NCBI GenBank assembly: GCA_018398805.1
Contig: JAGFBZ010001926.1
Coordinates: 992,001-1,056,000 of the forward strand
Length of the DNA: 64,000 bases
Source of the DNA: Hirundichthys speculiger
Lineage: Eukaryota; Chordata; Actinopteri; Beloniformes; Exocoetidae
Reading direction: 5' to 3'
Shown here: one piece after another, positions 11,024 through 25,224 of the stretch
Position numbering within the stretch: the stretch's first letter is position 1
Layout of the letters: each line of letters begins with the position of its first letter
The notes under the pieces: model-generated
What the model saw: only the letters and a program-made list of their open reading frames with translations
Told to the model about the DNA's origin: nothing
Database searches by the model: none
Made by a program: the position numbers and the translations under genes

Positions 11024-11890
11024 ACCTTTTGCACTCCAGTCATAAGAACAGCCTGTCTGAACCTGGAAAAGCAGATAAGGATTCAATGAACATGTCAGGC
11101 ACATGCACTATATCATCTCACAATTCCAGGGTATCAATAATCCCATTTTGTGTATTAGCCTTTGTCTTAAAGGATACATATTATCTCCTTTTTTTCATCT
11201 GTTGACACAATTTCCACAGGTATTAATGACATTTCTGTGATGTTATCAGGTTAAAATATCACAATGATACGGAATGGAAATAACCTTTCCAACCACGTCT
11301 TTACATGTTTGTCCAGAGCAGCAGGTCAAGTAGTGGAGATGAGCAGCTCACTCTTCCATGAAGAAAGTTTCTGAACAATACTTTATTTTTCCAATATTAA
11401 TTACCTTTCTAAAATCAATAACTGTATGTGGTTAACTTCTTAACATGGGGTCCACAGGAGCTTTTTGGCTCCTGTGAATGTGGGATTTATAGATATTTTT
11501 AAACTGTAATTTTCTGTACATTCCTTAAAGTAGCTGAAAGTCAGCATGCTGATAATGTGAACAATGTTGCTGAAAATCCTGAGGGCTGCAACAATAACAA
11601 CCTTATATTTTTTTTGGTAAGATTTGTATATTAAAATTTAAATTCATTTACCAAAGTCAAAGTTATGTGAATCTAGTAAACAAATTCAAGAGGCTATCTG
11701 TGAGTGTCTTGTTTTCCTAAATGCAAAGGAAAACTATTGTTTTCCTAAATATTTGTTCTATTTTTATACAGTAATGTAAAGTTTTAGATATGCACAAGGA
11801 GATAATTTAATAAAGTATACAGTGCAAAAAGCTGTATGTCTTTAAGGTAAAAAAAAAACAAAGTGTAATGTGATAATAAAGTCATAATAT
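11024..11890 (+). other. macc1: macc1 3' UTR with candidate poly(A) signals
   Basis: After the TGA at 11021-11023 the sequence is AT-rich. It carries AATAAA at 11809-11814 and again at 11875-11880, each a plausible polyadenylation signal. The cleavage site cannot be fixed from sequence alone. Confidence 0.5.
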
Positions 11891-12719
11891 TGTAAAGAGG
11901 TGGGCTGTTTTTGTTACCACACACATATTACACAATGAGCAGTAAGGCGAACATATTGTATTCATGGTAAGTACATAATATGTCACTGTAAAAGCAATGC
12001 AAATTCTTGCGTGCCACAGCATTTGTGACTTGTTTCTGGGTTTTGAAAGAGGTAGTAAACAATAGCATTGAGCAATGCTGTCTGCTGCTTTTCACCTTTG
12101 TTATGAGCGCTGACAGCTGTGGTTGTGCTTGTCATTATATGCGGTATGTGGGGTGGACGGTTTAGCTGCATACTGGAGTTTTTTTTTAGGAAGTAGTACC
12201 CTCTCTAATTTTTTTTTTTTTTTTCACATCTTGCAGGTTGTATATTTTCTATATTGCATTTTGTCAAAATCAGTATATACGAAGTCATAGAGAGTGAGGT
12301 TTCAAAAACAGCCAGAAGTGCACCGCTGTAAAAATGCACTGTAGAATAAGACTACAAGTAAGAAGAAATGGAAAAGCTTGTAATTCTCACAAGCGTCTTG
12401 GTATTTATTTAATTACAGACAGAGTGAGCCCAAGATGTTTAATGATTCATTTTGTGAACATCATTTTATCTGTTATATATAACTACGTAATAACATACAA
12501 TTACATTTTAGTGGTACATTAGTTGTATATTATGCTACTAGTATAACGTACACCTATTTCTGCATTTCAGGCTTGCTTGCGCATTCAAAAAACTTTGGAC
12601 AGTGAAGCTTTTTGAGGATACAAAGTGATGAAGCATTTGAGTTTTTCTTTTGTTCTATTCTTTCTTCAAACTCACCTTGAAGTGTGCAACATTAAAACAG
12701 TTTTTTTCCTTTCAAAGAT
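11891..12719. other. Intergenic, nothing recognised
   Basis: AT-rich sequence with T homopolymers near 12180-12225. No exon-like frame or recognised repeat on either strand. Confidence 0.5.
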
Positions 12720-13520
12720 CTCCAGATTTTTATGACTGAGGACAGGTCGTATCATCACAGGCCTTGACTTCTGGACTTGTTGCTCACAGCAGCCTGGATA
12801 GTTCTTTTATCTTTGGTCTGGAGCTTACAGTGCAAGTAGCAAATATGTTTTTATCTCCAAAAAAAGATCTGGAATGCCGATATGTTTTACTACATGTTTC
12901 CACTGTCAGATGGTCCATCATAGATGTCTCTGAGCACAGAGATGCTGACGCTGGCTTTGGAGAAGATAAACATGAGGCTTCTTATTGATTGATTGAATGA
13001 GTGATTAAAAAGTTTTAGGTGGTATTTGCATGTAGCTCTTGTGATGTTTGGAAAAGGTTTCAGATGGTGATCTGTTACCTACGTGGTCATATTGATCATA
13101 TTGATGAATGACATTTCATGAATTGCTGTCTGGAAGATCAGAGATAGTGTCCATCTCACACTTGAATCCTTGCTCTATACACAGTGAAATTCCTCCAGAT
13201 TCCTTGAGAGGTTTAATAATATTATGCACTATAGACGGAGAATTATGCAAATCCCTTCAAGTATTTCATTTCAATACTTTTTCTAACACATTTGATTACA
13301 AACTGCAGATCGTCTACACATCTCTGCTCCTCAAGGACACAGCCATTCTTGGATGCTGATACCTGTTCACATCACCTGTTTCAAATAATGTCGTCCAATT
13401 CTTGTTTTTTTTCCTTTCCAGCCCAAATATCTCCATCCTGACTTTTTTTTTTTTTTTTTTTTGAATTTGTTGCAGGACATAAATGGAAGATAGTTTTCAT
13501 TTGTATTTTTAAAAAAAATA
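12720..13520 (-). mobile_element. Decayed Tc1/mariner-like transposon
   Basis: The plus strand shows GGATAGTTCTTTTATCTTTG, CCATCATAGATGTCTCTGAG, TTAATAATATTATGCACTAT and, near the end, GTTGCAGGACATAAATGG. These match, in order, segments of a Tc1-like family I know from teleosts, whose transposase reads on the opposite strand. The transposase frame is broken throughout and a large internal part is missing. Same family as the copy at 59.7-61.2 kb. Ends are approximate and no target TA pair is resolved. Confidence 0.6.
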
Positions 13521-14189
13521 ACTGATGTTAGCAAGACAATCTATAATTATATTGGTTTCAAGGCATCTCTACTGAAACACTTAAATGTAAGACTCCTTTT
13601 TTTATACGTTTACTGTCACAGCAGCGTTTCTGACAGGGTTTAAGCTATTTTTTAAATACCTAACTATGTAACAGATGATGAATTTCAGTTTTATTCGAGT
13701 CACACTATAAATAACAAACTTTGTGTGCCTGTGTCTGTTATTGATTTTTTTTCTTTTTTTCCCAGTTTGTTTTTCTCTACACTGTTTGGTTAAGCTAGTT
13801 TCAGCTGAGAGCATTATGTGCTGATTTTTTATCAAACAGAGCACACAGAACTGACTTTACCTGAATGCACTGCTGGAAAAGTAAATAGAGCAAGTAAAAT
13901 GGTTTCAGGCAAGAGAGTAAACTGATTGAATTGTGAAATCCTGCAGTGTTTTGTTTAGAAGTGTAATCGCACAATGTCTTTTACCATGACAAGAACAAAA
14001 TCACAATATGAACAGAAAACACATGGAGATTATTCATTCATTGAGGGTCAAAGATCTATGAATTTATTTATTTAGTTTTCAGGAAACACTCTGAAGGTTT
14101 ATTTTTCTTTCCTTTGGCAAAAATTGAAATAATCTCTCCATCGACTGAGTTCACTGGAGTCTCTTCTAGCTGTAATTGTGTGAGTGGAA

Positions 14190-14515
14190 ACACCCTGTAT
14201 CCGGTCTCCAGTCCGTCACGGGGCTACACAGAAACAACTGAGACAAACGGCCGTGCACGCTCGCACCTGCAACCAAGCTGTCATGACTGTTTTTGGACTG
14301 TGGGAGGAAATTGTAGTACCTGGAGAAAACCAGCGAAGAAATGGGGATCATGGGGAACATCACACAAAAAGAGTCCAGCCAAGATTTAAACAGTGAAGTG
14401 ATTATATAACCACTACAGCACCACCCATACAAAAGGAAGGGACTCAATTATGTGGTGCTTTACACAGAAAATTGGGTTTTTTTTTTATTTTGTTTGTTTG
14501 TTTGTTTGTTTGTTT
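14190..14515. mobile_element. Teleost interspersed repeat ('TTTTTGGACTGTGGGAGGAAA') and (GTTT)n run
   Basis: Contains CATGACTGTTTTTGGACTGT followed by GGGAGGAAATTGTAGTACCTGGAGAAAACC, a run of AACATCACACAAAAAGAGTCCAGCCAAGATTTAAAC, and CCACTACAGCACCACCC. In many fish families the sequence 'TTTTGGACTGTGGGAGGAAACCGGAGTACCCGGAGAAAACCC...GGATTTGAACCC...CCACTACACCACC' forms part of an abundant non-LTR/SINE repeat. This copy is eroded. A (GTTT)6-7 run follows at about 14488-14515. Confidence 0.65.
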
Positions 14516-16589
14516 AGAGTAAAAGAGAAATTGTCACTTCTTATAATTAACAAACTTGGCCCAGTGATGAAATTTAAACATTCAAATACTGAGCACCATG
14601 CAGAGAAAAGGGCTTTCTCATTGACTCACTAATCATCACAAATTTCAGATATTTACTTAGTCTTAACTTGTTACTGGCACATTTAAGCCACATTTGTTCT
14701 GGGAAAATCCCAATACCAGACTGCTAATGGTATTTGTGGAGTACTTCTCTGTGCTGACTCCATCCTTCATCAGGAAACAGGACAAGTGTTCTCTGTTCTA
14801 GTGATTATAGTTGAGTGTTAGCTCAGAGGACGGATTGTCGGTAAGATTTCCTACCTGACGCTCTGGTTCAAATGTAATTTATCATAAATAAGCAATAAGA
14901 AACTTTAATGATTATATATCAACTGTAAACAAATTTCCTGTACAATCAGATGATGTGTGATGTGCTAATAACATAAATTTTCTGGGGAGATGGCAGTGTT
15001 TCATTCTTTATATGAGATGTGCTTGAATGCAGTTTTTTAAAAATATATTAAATGCTTCCACCAATTACAAATGAGCCTTACAAAGTTAAAAAGTAAACAA
15101 AAGTAACATTTCCACAACTTTTGATATGCAGTAGTTTCACTCCTTTAACCGTACACATGCATTAGATTAGTAACTGCAAGAAAAAGTTCCTTAAACTGAC
15201 GTGCTGTAGCTCTTGCTGTCACAGGAAAAAGAGTGAAACAAATACAAGCTGTTCGAGCCATCCAGTGCACATTTTTCAGATGCAGTGAGCCGTTAAATGT
15301 TGCGACTAATGAAATGTGACCACGCTGTTTTGGGAGCCTTTTTATAGCCGCAACAGATAACAGTTATCCATTATGAATGCCGCTGCTTGTCAGTCTTTGC
15401 ATGCTTGCAACCTGACTGAAACATGTGTGCTTAAAAATTGAAACCAAAGTTGGCACACGTGAAGTAGGATTACGAAAAAGACTAAATAAGCTTTACTTTT
15501 CAGTACAATCAAGAAATCATAAAGGACCAGGCAGGAAAACAAGGGTCACCTCAGGCAAGTCCCAGGAGAAAATATAAAAACAAAAGGAAAACCAAATGGC
15601 TTGTGTAAACTCGAGTGCAAAAACAAAGAAAGCTTGGTACATGAAAGATTGGTGCTGGGAACCTGTGATGAGAGGAAGAGTGAAAGGCCAACGCTGAAGA
15701 ATGGTTTCTACATTCAGCAAAGGCAGTTACAAGGCGTTTCTCGTTTATGCAACCACTCACACAGAGAAAAAGATTTAAAAATCCAAAAAGAAGTCCAAGA
15801 ACAAAAAACAAACAAACAAACAAACAAAACTGGACCACAGCAACAGAATATTTCTCAAGGCTGCTGTGTTTTTGTGTGTCACTCTGAGCTCAAAGGTCAA
15901 AAACAACAGGAGCCGCTGAAGTTCCTCAACACACACACAAAGAAAATACAAGCAGTCCTTGTTCATTGACAGTCCTTCCAAACATGTGACAACAGCCTTT
16001 ATAAGTCAGCGAGGTTTAACTGCATCTTGAACTGTGGTTTTCCATGTCTCCTGTGGATTTTTGCAGAACAAAATATGGCAGTGAAAATGGTCCCAGGTCC
16101 GTTCATTCCAAGTACATCCCCTGAAGTTTCAGCAATGCATCACCAAGCATACAGGAGGTTTGTTCCAATTTTCTATTTAATCCCAAAAGCCTCAATAAAT
16201 GACATTTCACAAAGTCTCCAAAACAGATGCTCATCATTATGACAATGGACAAGGTGAGAGCTGACAAACAGCTCATTCCAGCTGCTCAGTCTGCTCTGGT
16301 GCTCAAGGTAGGATTAAGGAGAATTTGGCACAATACTATTTCTGGATTAAATGCAGTTTTTTTTTTTTTTTTTTTGGTATTGTTTTGTTTTGTTTTGATT
16401 TTTATCGCAGCAGAGAAAATCTAAAATACCAATGCATTATTTCTTTTTGATAAAAGCCTTGATGAAGTATGGACTGAAGATGTTGTCTGTGTTTACTTTG
16501 CTGTGATGTATTTTGCGCTTCCTCCTCTAATATCTTACATTCATATTTATGTTTTTACACTAATACAGCTTAAAATTGTTATCTTGGTC
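14516..16589. other. Intergenic, nothing recognised
   Basis: No exon-like frame. The overlapping open frames at 15.5-16.0 kb come from an A/AAC-rich strand (AAACAAACAAACAAACAAA) and have low-complexity products. A long T tract occurs at 16356-16376. Confidence 0.5.
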
Positions 16590-16720
16590 TCAAAATACTG
16601 TGAGGAACCGTGGCAGTTATTTTGGATCAAGGTACATCCTTTAATTCGCACATAAAACAAATCTCCAAGACATTTAAACAAGTTTTAGAGACCTCTTTAA
16701 TATTTACTGCCTCAGCCCAT
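16590..16720 (+). mobile_element. Small L2/Maui-like LINE reverse-transcriptase fragment
   Basis: GTGAGGAACCGTGGCAGTTATTTTG and its continuation translate to AVILDQGTSFNSHIKQISKT. This closely resembles the 'NLGVILDxDLSFxSHIKxxxKT' stretch of fish L2-type LINE ORF2 proteins near the end of the reverse transcriptase. The frame decays after about 25 codons. No poly-A or tail repeat is visible. Confidence 0.5.
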
Positions 16721-19700
16721 CGTAGCAGAAGACCAATCACCTGGAGTCTGGTTTCACTGCTCTTGTCGGAGGGGGATCTTTCTTCTCAATGTCATCAGTT
16801 GTTTACTCAGAGGGAATGATAGGGTTTTTCTTTAATAAACTAGTGAACTAGTGTAAAGATAAAACAGAAAATGAAAAAGATTATGCAATCATATTATACA
16901 GGCTAAGAGCCCATATTAGTCCAGATTCTTGGAAGGTAGCCTGATTAACTCCCTTCAACAATCAATACCCGAGTCCAAACTACAACAGGAACACATATGG
17001 GATTTTGGCATGTCCTCTGAATTCTGACTGTAGGACTTTAAAGGATAAAAGAAAGAATGCGCCCTTTAAAAGAAAGGTTTCCCTTCACATACATGTGCTC
17101 GTCATGACTCTTGTTTTGTTTTAAAGATGCCAGGATGCAGCAATGTCAGTGCTGCCAGCGAGCTGAATGAGTAGTTATTTTGCTTTTGTTTATGCATCCA
17201 CGTGGCGCCTCACTGTGCTAACTCGGATTCTTTTAACATGAAAATGAACAAATAAACAGGTGAACCTTTGCAGAGCTGTCTTCATGAGAGCAACCAGAGT
17301 TACAGGCTTTCATGTGAAATAGTTTACCCAGCAAATGTGCAGTTTTGAATAAAGTGTAGACAAAAAAATAGAAATGATAAAAAAATAAAAAGTTTATGAA
17401 AGTTACTTTCCCTTCCAAAGTGTCTCGTTCCCACAGTTTCTGCATACTTTTCTTGCATGGCTTTACTGTGGGTGTGCACCATGAGCTCTGCTTTTACACT
17501 CCTCTGTGGTGCAAAAGGAGGAGACCTACATTACTCAGATTACATTAAAAGAAATGACTTGATACTGAGAAATATCCAAGGCAGACTACACCACTTTGAT
17601 TTGAACACTGGCGTTCCCATATGGTTACAGTTGACCCCTACTGAGTTGTAAAACATTCACTTGTGATGTCATTTTTTAATAATAATAAATGCTTATCTAC
17701 ATTTACAGTTTGTTGTCACTGTGAATGTTATATAAATCTTGCTACAGTGGAAAAACATATAATCGAAGTACACTTATATCCAGAAAGTGTTCTGAGTGTT
17801 GCACCAAAGCTGAAATCATCCTCAAACGCCACAGAGCTTGACACTACTGGTCCAGCGGATGGCGCCATTGTGTTTCTGTTGGGAGGTGATTTCAGCATGC
17901 TGCTTATTTGTGTCAGTTAGGATGTGTTATGGTTAAACAACACTTTTTTTCTTTAATGAATAGTGAGAACTTTGCCTTATCTCTTTGCACCATATATGCG
18001 GAATTACACTATTCACCAAAGTGTTTTTAATATGCACTGCTGTGGGAAAGAGCATTTGACAATATAAAGAACATAACTGTTCCTTATTGTCACAGGCGTT
18101 TGGATTGTTTCAAGTATTTCTAAGTATGTCCAACAGCTTGAGTCTCATTTCTGGACCAGGCAGTCAGGAGAGTCATCCACAAATCACCGTTATGAACAGA
18201 AGCATTCCTCTGTCCTCCAGGGTATATAAGACTTCATTTGGTTTGCCTCTGTGATATATGTTGAGGGCAAAAAGTCATTTAGCTTTCAATTTATTAGCGT
18301 GGTGATTTATGCACACCGCAAAGGTAGTGGTGGTATCTCCTCGTCCCCTATAGCCCCCACCATCCTCCACCCTCTACCACTTTCAGAGTGGACACTAATA
18401 ATTCAGTAATAGATGATGTGAAAGGAGAGAAAGTTCAGCAATTAGGAAAAGTCAGCAAAAAGCAGGTTTATAGTTTCTGTGGTTGCACTTCATTTATCAC
18501 TAATGTTTTAGTCACTCTGTGAAAGATTAAATGCTGAGAGCTGCAGTCTGCAACATAGTTGGACCCCATACATTAAGAAAAAGAAACTTGATCACAAAAG
18601 AACACCTACAGCACAATTCTTCACATGAATTTGGGTTCAGCAGCATTACAAGGTGCAATAAGTCAGCTGTCCTTCTTCTTTCTAATAGCTCTTTAAAATG
18701 ACCTTTAGGATCAGCTGTATTTAACACGCATACCAATGCATAATGACTGAAAACAAAGTCTGTAAAATAAAACCAGGGGTCTGAATCGTTGCCTGAAAGT
18801 CTCCAAAATTCTATCGCAAATAATATAGAGACAGCAGCACAGCTGTAGTTTTGTAAATCTGTAATGATTCACAGTCTCCAGTTTTAGCAGAAACTGTTTG
18901 CCTTCTATGTTGTAGGATGTTGAATGTTGCCCAGAGATCAGTGCCTTTCTTCTGACTAACAGCCCGCACGGAGCCTCTTCACACAACCACCGCTGGGAAG
19001 GAGGAAGCTCTATTACCAAATGACTCACAGAGAAAAAAAAAAAAAAAACTGAAGTGTTTGGCAGAATTTAAATCAGCTTTGTGAGTAATCACCATCCACA
19101 TCCTTGGACACCTCACTTTATTCTCACTCTCACTTTTTCCACCAGCCAACCTCACAGAATCTGTGTTTCATCATGGCAAAACAATGTGATAATGAAGATT
19201 ACACAAAATCAGGAAACATAAATAAGTTCCTTTTTTTTTTTTTTTTTTTTTAACAAACATCCACATCTGCACCTCAAACCACAACAAAGTCCTTGTTTTA
19301 CTGAAATTGCACTGCCTTCAGTGGAATGCTGGTGTTTCTCCCATTTCTCCCATTGTTAGCAAACAGGTTTATTTTTGTTGATGTGATCATGTCCTATCTT
19401 GCAGTAAGAATTTTTTTGCGATGCTTTGTGACGGTGTGGAGGAGGTGCCAAGAGTGTGTCTGCTGACAGCTCTGATGCAGCAACACTGACACGCCCAGTT
19501 TGTCAGTAATCTAAAAAGCAGATGGAGGAGGGCTGGGACTGTGCGGGGATTTGATAATAAGCACTTCACATTGTCATCTCTGGTATTTTTCTGCTTATAT
19601 ATCAATTTATTATTTGTTTGTTTGCTTCATGAAGGATGCACCTCTCTGACAGCATAAGCTCTAATGAGGAATCCTTAAATGTATTACTTTTTTTATTCAC

Positions 19701-22614
19701 TGTTGTATATCCGTATATTCATCATCACATGTTATCTGTTTTATAGGTGTTCAGCATCGTGTTTTGCAGCTCGTGGCTTCAGTAAGTACAAAGAAGCTAC
19801 TCTAAAATCAGGATTAAACTAAAATCACTGCAAATTATGAGCATAAAAGTGTTATCAATTAATCTGACTTTAAGTGGAAGAACTGGTCTTTCAAAAGAAA
19901 ATAAAAATCTGGTTATCGGATGATTAGATTGTTCCTTTTGATCAGTACATGCAGTGGTGTGATTCGACTAGAGCTGATTGAGGTGGAAAAAGTTTGAATT
20001 ACAACAAAATTAACAATTTTGAAAAAGGTCGTCATGAGATAATTAATGCGACAGAAAAGATGAAAAAAAAAATAAAGCTTTGATATGCAAAACATTTTTT
20101 TCCCCTCAAATGATATTTAAAAGGGAGACCATCACAGGGGAATCAAACTGGGTGGAACTCCTAACTTCTAACATTAATCAAGCTTTCAACCTTATTTGCA
20201 CAGCACACTCACGTTACTGTGGTCCAGTGTGTTTCACAGGCAAGACACAAGTTAATAGTTGACAAATAAGTATTTAAAACAGTGAAACATTTCCTGAGAA
20301 ACTGGGTGGACCAGATAGAGATAGAAAACTAACTAAAAATGTCTAATTAAAACTACAGTATTTTGCCTGCCAGTCAGTTTTCACTACAACCACTGCTTAC
20401 GCTTGTTATATAGACACATTCCTTTTACACACTATTACTTTGAAATTTCCAGCAGATGGTAAGAACAGCCATAACCTGCAGGTGTCTGCACTTCACAAGA
20501 AGTAATGTCTCTGACAGACAAAAGCCCTCCATATCTGAATGAGCTACGCTCTTCAGTGACAGCTCTGCTGTTCATCTAAATGCTGGTCATGCCGTGGGTA
20601 GATTCTACCAATTTGTGACGGTAAAAGTCTTGTCAGGAAACTTTCCGATGCCTCTTCACAAACTGAGACCTTCACATCTTGTAAAGAGCTGGGTGGCCAT
20701 GATCGCACAACTTCCACATTGATAAGTTAGAATGAGCAGCATCATGAGACGAATTAGAAAAGCTACAAATCTGGAGCCAGAAGCAAGAGCAGATAAATCC
20801 GGCACAGAAGAGTCTCTTTGGTTAATTTCTATCAACCCAGGGGGAGAACAAGCAGAGACGGAGGGTTTCCGTTCCAAAATCAACATAGCTGGAGAGGTAG
20901 GTCTATTGTGTCCTGACAGATTGGTCTGACTGAAGGAGGAGGAGAAGGTCGCCTCTAACTGACACTCTGGGAGGAGCAAAGGTGAGCAGAAATCTGGGGG
21001 AGATGGGAACACAGCTGTGGTTCAGAGGAGAAGTAGTCTCCTTTACTGTATCACACATCATTCAGCACTCACTTCCTTCAAAAAGTTTCATTCAGTGTTT
21101 TTGAATTTATGAAAGAATATGAAAGAACCGATACCAAAACAGAGTAGGAAGTCTGTCGATCCTTCTATCCATCTTTCTATCTGTCTGTCTGTCTCTAAGC
21201 CACAGTCCTTCTCACTCCTCCTCTGTTGTTTTTGGCAGTGGATGGGAGACCTTCTTCCCTGATCACTCCCCAGGTACTCCACCCCACCCCCACACCTCTG
21301 CCCATCATTCCCCTGAACACTATTCATCCTCCTGTGCAGCTGGAGGACTCTGTTTGACCCCCTCTCTTCACACAGGATCCTTATTAACAGGGTCTGTGGT
21401 GGAGTTTTTGCAGCACGTGTGGTTAGAGCAAGGAATCATGCTGGACTACTGTCGTTATGCTCATCATTTACACAAGTCCGACATGGCGTGTTCTCAATCA
21501 GGGTTATTGGACTGGACTTTTTAGACACATATAAAGATAAAGATTCTATTGCGCTACATTTCCACCCCCTCTTTTTTGTTTTTATTTCATACTGAGAGCA
21601 TGATGGATGAGTAACCTGCCAAAGGTGGTGTTTGCCAAGTCAGTTTTGCTAAATATCAATAAAAGTAGAACTCACTCCGGGGAGCATGTTTAAAAAGGAT
21701 TTCTCTTTTCCTGTCATCATGATTGTTACCTCGCGTGCACATTCAAAGCACTTTGGGATGTGGGTGTGCTCTTATAAAAATATGCTGTCCATTCCACAGA
21801 TGCCTTAATTTGCTGCAAGAAAAGCAAGTTTTAAAACAGCACCAAGAGTTGCCTGCTATGCCTAAGCGTTTGCGTGATCTGTTTAATTGAAAGCATGCAG
21901 TTCACACAGTTTGAAGATGTTTCAAATAAAAGGGTTTGTTGATTCTCTTTTACTGTCTCAGGAATGTAACACGGCTTTATTGTACTAAGTTTTCTTTCAC
22001 TTTTGAATAAAACATGAATGTCTATCGCATTTACATCCACATCAGATGAGCTGTACCGGATTTGCATTCTTATAAACTTCTCATTGGGACTTTTTCAGCA
22101 GTAGTAAATAGCTCCGATGAAAAGCTGTTGACAGCAAGGCTTGTGGATTATCAAGAGTAATTGGAGGATTGTTCCTGGAAACACGTGCTGCATTTGTATT
22201 TTATGAATGTTACTTTTCAATGTAATGAGAATAAGCAGAATTCCACTGTATCAGGGTGGCGGAAGAATTCATAGAAATAAATACCTCAAACTTAACAGCA
22301 TGAAACCAAAATTATCTGCACAGGTTATCTCTCACCAGAATTTATATGTACACTCAATATGATTACACCCTCATTTAACTCTGAGGGTTTTTCTTTTTTA
22401 AATTGGAATGTAATGATAAAAAAAAATAATAAAAAAAAAAACATCCAACACACGTTAGATGAAACAAAAACACAAGACATATTACACCACGTATTTATTT
22501 ACCTGACACCTACTAAACCAAAACCTGGCATTAAAAGCTAAGTACACCACGGGATTTAATAGCTTCAAGAACCACTTTAGCATCGATATTTTTATGACAT
22601 CATCTGTTATTCAC
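16721..22614. other. Intergenic desert between macc1 and twist1, no gene seen
   Basis: I see no exon with proper borders and no recognised protein. Simple tracts include A17 at 19032-19048, T-runs at 19230-19251 and a CTGT/CTAT-rich run near 21160-21195. The open frames listed for this stretch (for example at 17.4-17.9, 18.7-19.0 and 20.7-21.0 kb) lack family motifs. Confidence 0.5.
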
Positions 22615-23600
22615 ATTGTAGGGGAGAGATTTTGGCTTACTACTCTTTAGAGTGATGCTTCAGTTCATTGAAATTTGCAGGCATATGTTGATGCACAGGT
22701 CTCCTAAGGTCCCACCATTAGCATTTCATTGAGGTTAACTTCTGGACTATGACATCTTTAGTTTTTTCTTTTTCAGTAAATCTGTTGTAGATTTGCTGAT
22801 AGACTTAGATTATCTGGTTGCATGTGCCAGTTTCAGTAAATGTCCCATTCTACTTGAGAATAATTTGTAGGAAGAGTTCACGGTCAACTTTAATGATTAA
22901 TAGTGGCTGTGGCAGCAAAACGAGCCTGAATTACCACACCGCCACCACCGTGCTTGACAATTGGTATGCTGTGCTTGTGCTGATATGTTGTGTTTTATTT
23001 TTTCCAAAAGCACCATGAAACATTATAGTCAAGTTTCTCCAGTTATTTATTCAAAGGATGTTGATCTAAGAGTCTTCCCACTTTTGTCAGATGCAGTTTT
23101 GTTTTTTGTTTTTTTTTTGTTTATTTTAATTTGTTGTGCAACATTCTTCGGATGTGAGAGAAAAGGCTGTCACGTGGACACTCTTCCAAAGTTTTATTTG
23201 GAATTAGTTTCTGAATTTAAAGGATTTGAGGTGTTAGTAGCATAAGGAAGGTTGTTTCTGTTGCCATCCCTGCCAGGTTTTGTATTAATACACACCTGAA
23301 CAGTAAACTGCTCCAGAACTGCAAACTGCCAGAATATCAGCCAAGAGGAGTAGTTTTAGTTCTTAATGATCAATTACTCAAGTGCATTTGATCAGAAACA
23401 CCTGGCTGCTAATTGCTACTTTCAATTCCTTTGAAAAAAAAAGAATGTACTTAGTTTTTTCTGCACACTGATCTTGCATTGAATAAATATTTATCCAGCG
23501 TAACATGTCATGTATTATTGTTCGTCTCAGGTTGTGTTTACTGCGCCTGGTGAATACCAGATGTTTTTTTTCCTGATTCATAGATCCTTAGCACTGAAAC
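22615..23600. mobile_element. Decayed, internally deleted DNA transposon (Tc1/mariner-like)
   Basis: One half carries CACCGCCACCACCGTGCTTGACAATTGGTATGCTGTGC and GCTGATATGTTGTGTTTTAT. The other half carries TGTATTAATACACACCTGAA, GCAAACTGCCAGAATATCAG, CATTTGATCAGAAACACCTGGCTGCTAATTG and AACATGTCATGTATTATTGTTCGTCTCAGGTTGTGTTTA. Both halves match, from memory, successive parts of one teleost Tc1-like family, with the transposase centre deleted here. Ends are approximate. Confidence 0.6.
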
Positions 23601-25224
23601 ATGGTTCATTTTCTTTTTAACATGACTGTATAATTAACATCTAAATACTTATTGACTTTTAGTGTGTAAACATATCTCTCCAGTGTGTTTGGAATCTTAT
23701 TCTTTTTATGTTCCATCTTAAAAAATATAATAGATCTCTTCAACTTTTTTTTAAACTTTTATTTTCCTTTGCTGAAGGAAGATGGGATGATGACTTAAAA
23801 TAAAATTAAAAAAACTGTATGCAACATTTGAAAATCATTTAAATGAATTTTACTATGTCCTGCAATAAATTAATTATATTTTCTTGTTTATTTAATTTAT
23901 TTAAACACCAAAAGCATAAAAGGCCACAGCACCCATCTCAACTTCATTTCAGAGCAACTGGTTTTAGGGTACACCTCTTTTGAGATCTGTGGTGCTGTTT
24001 TGTGCAGCCATGCAGATGTAACTTTGGACACAAAATGCATTTCATAAATGTCAAAGCATGATTTAAAAAAAAAAAAAAAAACACGCAATACAAAGCGTAG
24101 GAGCACACAGAAGTATACAGAGTAAACCGAGCTCACATTAGCACACACCAAACTGATATAAAAATACTTCACTGTCAGTTTAATAACAATTTTTCTCCAT
24201 TCCAGCAGTAAAAAATGTGGGTAACTTATTTACAATAAAGTTCACAGGCTACTGTAAGTTACCCACACACCACAAAACATGCAGTCTGGCCATGTTGCAG
24301 AATGTCCATTTTGAAAGAGCAGGAAAAAAAAATGCTAAGTTGACTTCTATTAAAAGAATCACACAGTTGAGTTATTGCTCATGCATTTACATTTTCCTCA
24401 TCTGCTTTATAGGAGACGGAGAGTTGATTTTTTGCACTGTTTTTTTTGCACTGAACTGACCCAGGTTGATGAAACAGTCCAAAGAAAAGAGACTGACACA
24501 GTTTAACAGGTTTTTGTTAACCATTAGTGGAGCAATGCCCTCAAAAATAATCCACAGGTCTCTTAAATCCTCTGAGGCTGGTGTTGATGTAATGATTACA
24601 ATTGCACCGTGAAGCTAACGATAATGTAGCTTGACGGTGACATCAGAGCAGGCCGAAAATCTGAATGGCTCACTAAATGACATAAAGTAAGAATCGGGTG
24701 GCCCTAAAGAAAGGGACAGTGTTGTGTTATGTTTCAGTTTTTGACTTTCTACTTCATATGTCCATCCAAATATATGCACACAAAAGTTCATTTGTTTCCT
24801 AACACGTGCCCTTAAAACAGACAGGCAACAAGCATTGCTTAATTTCTGCTCCTTTTAAGGGGATTATGAAATACTACTGGTAGCTCTGGTCAAGATGTGT
24901 CTTATTACTGAGTTTTTTGCTTTTTTTTTTTTCTTCCAAAAATAAAAATGCAGATTTTTTTTTTTTTCTCTGCCAGTTTGTATGCCATGCTCTTTAAGTG
25001 ATTTCTGTCAGAAAATCTGGAAATTTTCACCATCTGTTATGTTGAATAACTATGTCAATGAGAAAGTTGCTTAAATATGGGAGAAGTCGAACTTTCCAAA
25101 GCTCAAGCAAATGCCTGGAATAAACCCTGATGCCCCAAATACAGATGGGTTGAAGAGGAATTCCTTTATATATAAATCCAGGGAAAGAAGGGCAGGATTA
25201 CAACAGAGCAAGGAGGGGAAACTT
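23601..25224. other. Intergenic, nothing recognised
   Basis: AT-rich, with A-runs at 24064-24080 and T-runs at 24918-24930 and 24956-24967. No exon-like frame. Confidence 0.5.

Noticed and set aside
15517..15981. Overlapping frames on both strands near 15.5-16.0 kb
   Set aside because: Driven by an AAAC-rich tract; products are low-complexity (FVCLFVCF, KTNKQTNK) and lack exon borders.
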